DNA from: Antedon mediterranea
Lineage: Eukaryota; Echinodermata; Crinoidea; Comatulida; Antedonidae
Assembly (NCBI RefSeq): GCF_964355755.1
Contig: NC_092671.1
Span: 5,407,001 to 5,471,000, forward strand
Reading direction: 5' to 3'
Length of the DNA: 64,000 bases
Shown here: positions 41,201 through 47,200 of the stretch, piece after piece
Layout of the letters: every line of letters starts with the position of its first letter
Numbering within the stretch: the first letter of the stretch is position 1
Made by a program: the position numbers and the translations under genes
The notes under the pieces: model-generated
The model's input: only the letters and a program-made list of their open reading frames with translations
The model's database searches: none
What the model was told of the DNA's origin: nothing

Positions 41201-44200
41201 AAAGCATGACAGAAGTGAATACGAGACAGATGATAGTGGGAAGGATTCTTCTAAAGGCAGAAGAGACCGTAAACAGGAAGGATCTAAATTAGAAAGAGTA
41301 AGTAATAATATTTCATATATTTGTGAATTTGAATCAATCAATCTATCAGCCACAAGTATTAAGAATAATATGAACATCTCTGACATTGTCTTATAAGCAG
41401 TAAGACATGATTTTTCCTGATTTTAATTTGCCACCTTTAGTGGCACGTCATCCAAATAATGATATTAATATTTTATCTTTTTTTTTTTCATTTTCAGATG
41501 ATGTTAGAGGTCGCAATGAATGCAGGAATCAAAATTGAAAATGAAGAAACGAATAACACTCGTCAAATAGAGAAAGATCAAGCATCTATGAGACCAAGTT
41601 CAGTGACAAAAATCCAGCAACAAAATGGATCAAACCTCACCAGTAGATCAAACTCTTTTTGTTTTGGCTTTGATGCCAATGGTCAAAATTTCCATGCAAG
41701 GAGACTTTCAAATGACAGTATTAATAGCATTGCTAGTGATGTTTATCCAATGGGTACACATGGAAGTCCTTATGGAAGGCATCATATTGACCATCAAATG
41801 GCCTATAATACTGGCTACCAGAATGAAGCTCATTCTATGTTGGCAGAGAATCATGCTGCAATGATAAGAAAGGTCACAGATGATTGTCTTGAGCAAGATA
41901 GAGACACAATTATTAACTTCAGCCAGAAGTATTCTGATGAAAGCCTTGGTGGAAGGACCGCCAAAGATTCCAAAGATAAGGAGACAGCAAGGAATCAAAT
42001 TCCAAATATTCCTCCAGATTTGGCACGAAAATATCAGTTACCATTTCACCAACCGAAAGAGGATGAGAGACGTATGTTCAATATGGGACACAACTCAGGA
42101 AACCCATCCAGAGCTACTGGCAATCAGATTTACTCTCAAAGGTTTAATTATCCAACAGGTTACAACTTAAATCAGTCAAGCAATGGTCAATCTGAAGATA
42201 AACCATCAAGCAATGTGGAACTAATTAGAGCACGACCAAATCCAAAGATGACCACTTTTCTTGGATCAAAACTTCCATCACAGATGAGAGAACCAGCTAT
42301 TTCAGGTGCTAGGCAAGTTCATTACGATGATGATGAACATGAAGAATTCTCTGCTACTGATCAACCTACAGATTACTCAAGAAGATACGCAACAGATATG
42401 GATGAATCAACTTCTCCAGGAGTGAATTTTATCCAAATGCCATTTACATCTGGTACAAACTCAAGCATATATATGGTAGCCGAGGATACTCCAGATGTAT
42501 TGAATGTCGGTAACCAGAATAATGATAAATGTAGTGATGATGACAAACGAAACACTCAATCTAACGGTAAAGAGATCTTTAAAGATGACAAAAAGAAATT
42601 CTGTGTTGAAGACACTCCGACTGTCTACTCAATGCGTTCTTCATTAAGTTCTTTGAATTTTGATGAGCCTGATCATGTCCAACAACGTGAATCATATACA
42701 CCACCTTTAGAGCATGAACAACATAATGATTTACAGCAAGATGAAGACAATGAATCAAGAATGTTAAACAACCATACTAAATATGAAAAAGATGAAAGAG
42801 AAGTGCATTTTGTTGAAGAGACACCTTTAGTATTTAGTAGAGCTAGCTCTACTAGTTCATTGAGTAGCTTTGATATGCCTTCCATATGCGAAGACCGATC
42901 ATCAATCTTCAGTGACAGCAGACGAGCAAGTGAAGTTGTAAGTCCAAGTGATCTTCCAGATAGTCCCAGTCAGAGTATGCCTTCCAGTCCTAAGAGGAAC
43001 AAGTCTGCATTTCTAAAGAAAAAAGCTGATATCTGTGAACAGAAAGTTATAAATACTGTTTCCAAAGCACCGCCTCCACCTGAACTATCATACAAACCAA
43101 CTACCTTTGCTACTGAAGGTACCCCAATGGACTTCTCATGTTCAACAAGTTTGAGTGGTTTGAGTATTGAAGGAGAGGAGAAGATCAAGAAAGACATCGA
43201 TTTGCCTCGTGTATGGTCAGAAGAACCAAATGATCATGAGACTGAATCACAGATAACCACAGATGATACACAAATCACAGAGGACGAAGTCGCTGAAATG
43301 TCTGAAAGGGAACAAAATCTTCTAGATGCTTGCATTAAATCTGCCATTCCAGCCAAAAAGTCAACCACTCGTCAAACTAAAGGAAAATCAAAAACAGCAA
43401 ACAAAGGAAAAGACTCATTGGCAAAGAATAATTTTTCACTCGTACAAGAAGAATTACCTGCTAAAGATGTTAAACAAAGTTACTGCACAGAAGACACACC
43501 ACTTATGTTGTCAACACGAACTTCTTTAAGTGACCTAACAATTGATGACTTTGAGATCAGCACAACAACTGGAGGCCAATTAGTTATGAAGGATGTGAAG
43601 AAAGATGATAAACTTGATCATCAAACTGAAGAAAACTTTAAGAATGGAGAAAGTCAGTTGAATGCAGGAAAGGAAGAAGGCGCTTCAGAACCAAATTCTT
43701 TCTTAAATGATACAGATGATTCAATTCTTGAAGCATGCATCAACTCAGCAATACCACCACCAAAACCATCTAAATTTAGACACAGTGGCTCAAAAGGCAA
43801 GTCTTCACGGCTTGGAGCGAAATCACGCAACATGGGAAGGCCAAGTGGTATTCCGCGCAGAAGGAATACTCCTCCTGACAACAGACACAGAAATCATTCT
43901 CCTATTCCTGAAGTGGAATCTGAGAATAAAACTACTGGAAACGAAAGAGTACAGGCATGGTGTAAGTTTCAACCGGATGAATTGTTACATTTCAGAACAG
44001 AGAAAACACCTAGTACATATTCTGCAGGATCCGGTCTTAGCAAACTAACAATTGACTCTGCTTTACAAGAAGATGTTATAAATGGTAATGTTGAGCTGAA
44101 CACAATACCACAGGTTCCACTTAAATCTGCAACAAGTAAAACATTCCTCTCTACAGCAATTGCACAAAGAAAACCTGTGTATGGTGCTAGTCCTGGGGCA

Positions 44201-47200
44201 TCTCCATTAGATTCACCAAGAGTGTTTGGTATTGAGGGTACGCCAATATCCTTCTCAAGAAATGATTCTCTTAGCTCTCTCAGTTGTGAAGAAGATGTTG
44301 ATTTCTCTGAAGCTAAAAGGAATCTCTCTGTTGAGAAAGCAATAAAAGGAAAGTCTTCCAGTAATTCAACTGTAGCTGAGCAAAACTCATCTCAAAATGA
44401 AAACACAAATATGTTAATGGTGAAGAAAACAGTTGACCAACTAAACACAAATGAAAAGAAATCAGCTAATGTTGATACTTCTTTCAGACAATCACGAGTC
44501 AATTCAGCCGATTCCTGCAAGAAATTCTATGAAGAGGGCACCCCATTTTGTTTTTCACGTAATTCAAGTTTAAGCTCATTAAGTGATCTTGATGAGTGTA
44601 CGGATACATGCGAGAATGAACAACCACAACAAAACTATCCAACCTCTGGTAAAGATACTCCACACATGTTTGCTATGGAAGGCACACCAGTATGCTTCTC
44701 ACGTAACAGCTCACTTAGTTCACTAAGTATGGATGAAGAAACAGAAGCTGAACAAGCTCTTTTGGATGCTTGTATAAATTCTGCTATTCCACCACCAAAG
44801 ATAACCAAGAAACCTGTGTCCAAGGCGCCCAAACCCAGAATCAGTACTTTGTCTCAAAACCAAAAAAGTAATTCTGTGTCAGGCATAAGCGCTACTCAAC
44901 AACTAATGGAAAAGAAATCTGAATCATCTACTACTCAAGCCAAAGGACCACGAATAGTTAAACCATCAGAAACACAAAAGCAGCCTGAAACTAAGTCTGT
45001 TGTTGGAGGTAAGAAAACGTACAAAAGTCCAATCACTGGAAAATCGCGTTCAATTACCCTACCACGTTCAACCACACCACCTAAACCAGTGACACCAACT
45101 AAAGGTGCACAGAAAAACACTGCACAAAAGTCACCAGCAAATCGTACAGCTTCCTCGCCTAAACTACCAACTTCTAAGTCACACATGACAAAGTCAGCTA
45201 GTGGAGGATTTGAAGCAAAATCTAATACAAACAAAGTCAGTAAACCTGGACTCAATAAGACAAACAGTGCAAAAACATTAATAGTAACAAAGAGCCCTAG
45301 AACAGCTCCTGTATCAAGAACAAGTTCAGCACCACCATCTAGAACAGCTTCAGCTCCAGGCTCAAGATCACAATCCCCATCTACAAACAAACAAGCAGCC
45401 AACAAACGATCTATCTCACAAAGTCCTGCTAGAGATCTAGGGCGCAACACTTCTCCCAAGACCAGAAATGACTCTTCGGGTAGAAGAGCCAGTATTGAAA
45501 GTAACTCTTCAACAAGTTCAAATACAAGTGGCTTTAAGTCAAGGACTACTGGAACACCTCCAAAGGACAACAAAACCAATGCGCCTAAAAAGGCACCAGG
45601 AAAGCCACTATCAAAACCTTCACCAGCGAAAACTACAACAGGCTCTCCAAAGCTAGGAAGAGCTGGAACAGCTGGAGCAGGTGTAAAAAAGAAAACAGCA
45701 ACCGTTTCAAAAACATCAAAGTCTCCACCTAAAGAAACTACACTTGATGTTCCAAGACCTACTCTAGTAAAACAATCTACATTCACCAAAGATTCTGCAT
45801 CCATTCCAGAGAGTACTCCTGTTAACACAACTATTGTTACTACAACTGCTTTAGGGAAACCTAGACAGGAAAGCAAACTAGTGAAAGGAAGACCTCAAAC
45901 ACTTAACACTGCTAAAAAAACAACCATTTTAAAAAATAAACCACCTAATCCAAATCTTACAGAAAAATCAAAGAAAAGCCTATCCAATACTCCACCTCTT
46001 TTAAAAAGGTCAGCCACAAATGAAAGCAATGATGTTAAATGTGACATCAAACGACAAAGTGTCTTTGAAAGAGAGTTGGAAGAACTGTTGGGAGCTGCTG
46101 GTACTCAGTTATGTTCAGAAGTAGGTTCACGACTGACATTTGTTGTAAGAAAGGGTCCACCTCATGCAAATGCAAAGGACATTAGTGAAAGTGAATCGGA
46201 AGAGAAACAAAGTAATTCAGCACATCAAAAATCTCCTCGACAATTTGAGTTTCATGAAACAAGAAACTGTTTAAAAAGTGACAAATTATCAGGTCAGGAA
46301 AAAAGTGATGAAACAACCAGTCAAGGAAAAAGTGATGAATCATCCAGTCAAGGAAAAAATGACAATAACATCACCATTGAGATTCATCAGAAAAGTGTTG
46401 ATTCCGATACTTATGTTACTAGTGATTCTGCTAGTATATGTTCTCGTGCTAGTGAGATAACCCTAACTCGTAGACCACTTCCCGAACGAAGTTTATCTAC
46501 TCCTGAACCTGGATCTTACGGACCTTGGATGAAGAGGAATGACAGTGATCTGACTTCACCGACATCTTCTAAAGCTTCTTCTTTCACATCTCGCCAGAAC
46601 AGTTCATACAGTCTGCATGCTATTAGTGAATGTGGTGATGCTCTTAACTGGAAACACCGTTTGAACTCGCAGTCCACTCTTGGAAACAGAATGGAAACTT
46701 GGAGTCGTCAGAGCACACCACAAGCTGGACGAAAAAACATGATCGTCAATAAGAAATCGCAGAGTGTAAACAGTCTTAGCGGGGTGGAGTTGGAGAAGAA
46801 AGAAAAGAAACGATTTTCTTTTTTAAAGTTTAAATTTAGAAGTAAAAAGAGTTTGGAGGATGAAGATGAGAAAGAGAAATCTTCCAAAGAGCAAAAATCA
46901 AAAGATCCTAAAAAGAAAAAAGACGACAAATCGAAAGACAAATCAAAATATACAGAAAAATCAAAATCCACAGAAAACTTTGAAAGATCTTCTGAAAGAA
47001 GCAGTAAAAGGAGCTCTTTCCGAGATAAATTTTCTCCTCGACTCAAGAAAAAAGGTAAAAAAGAGAAGGATAATGACAAAGATAAAATTTTGAAGGATAA
47101 GGAAGTAGAAATGGATGTGAAAGAAGACCAGCAGAAGGTAAATGACCAATCAGAGAATGATGTCTTCCGATATCCGGATAATACTCTTGATAGAAGGCTT

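Noticed and set aside
44935-45876. 313-codon open frame on the minus strand
   Set aside because: It is antisense to the APC basic region, whose biased Ser/Thr/Pro/Lys codons leave few stops on the other strand. Its Leu/Val/Gly-rich translation has no recognisable domain.
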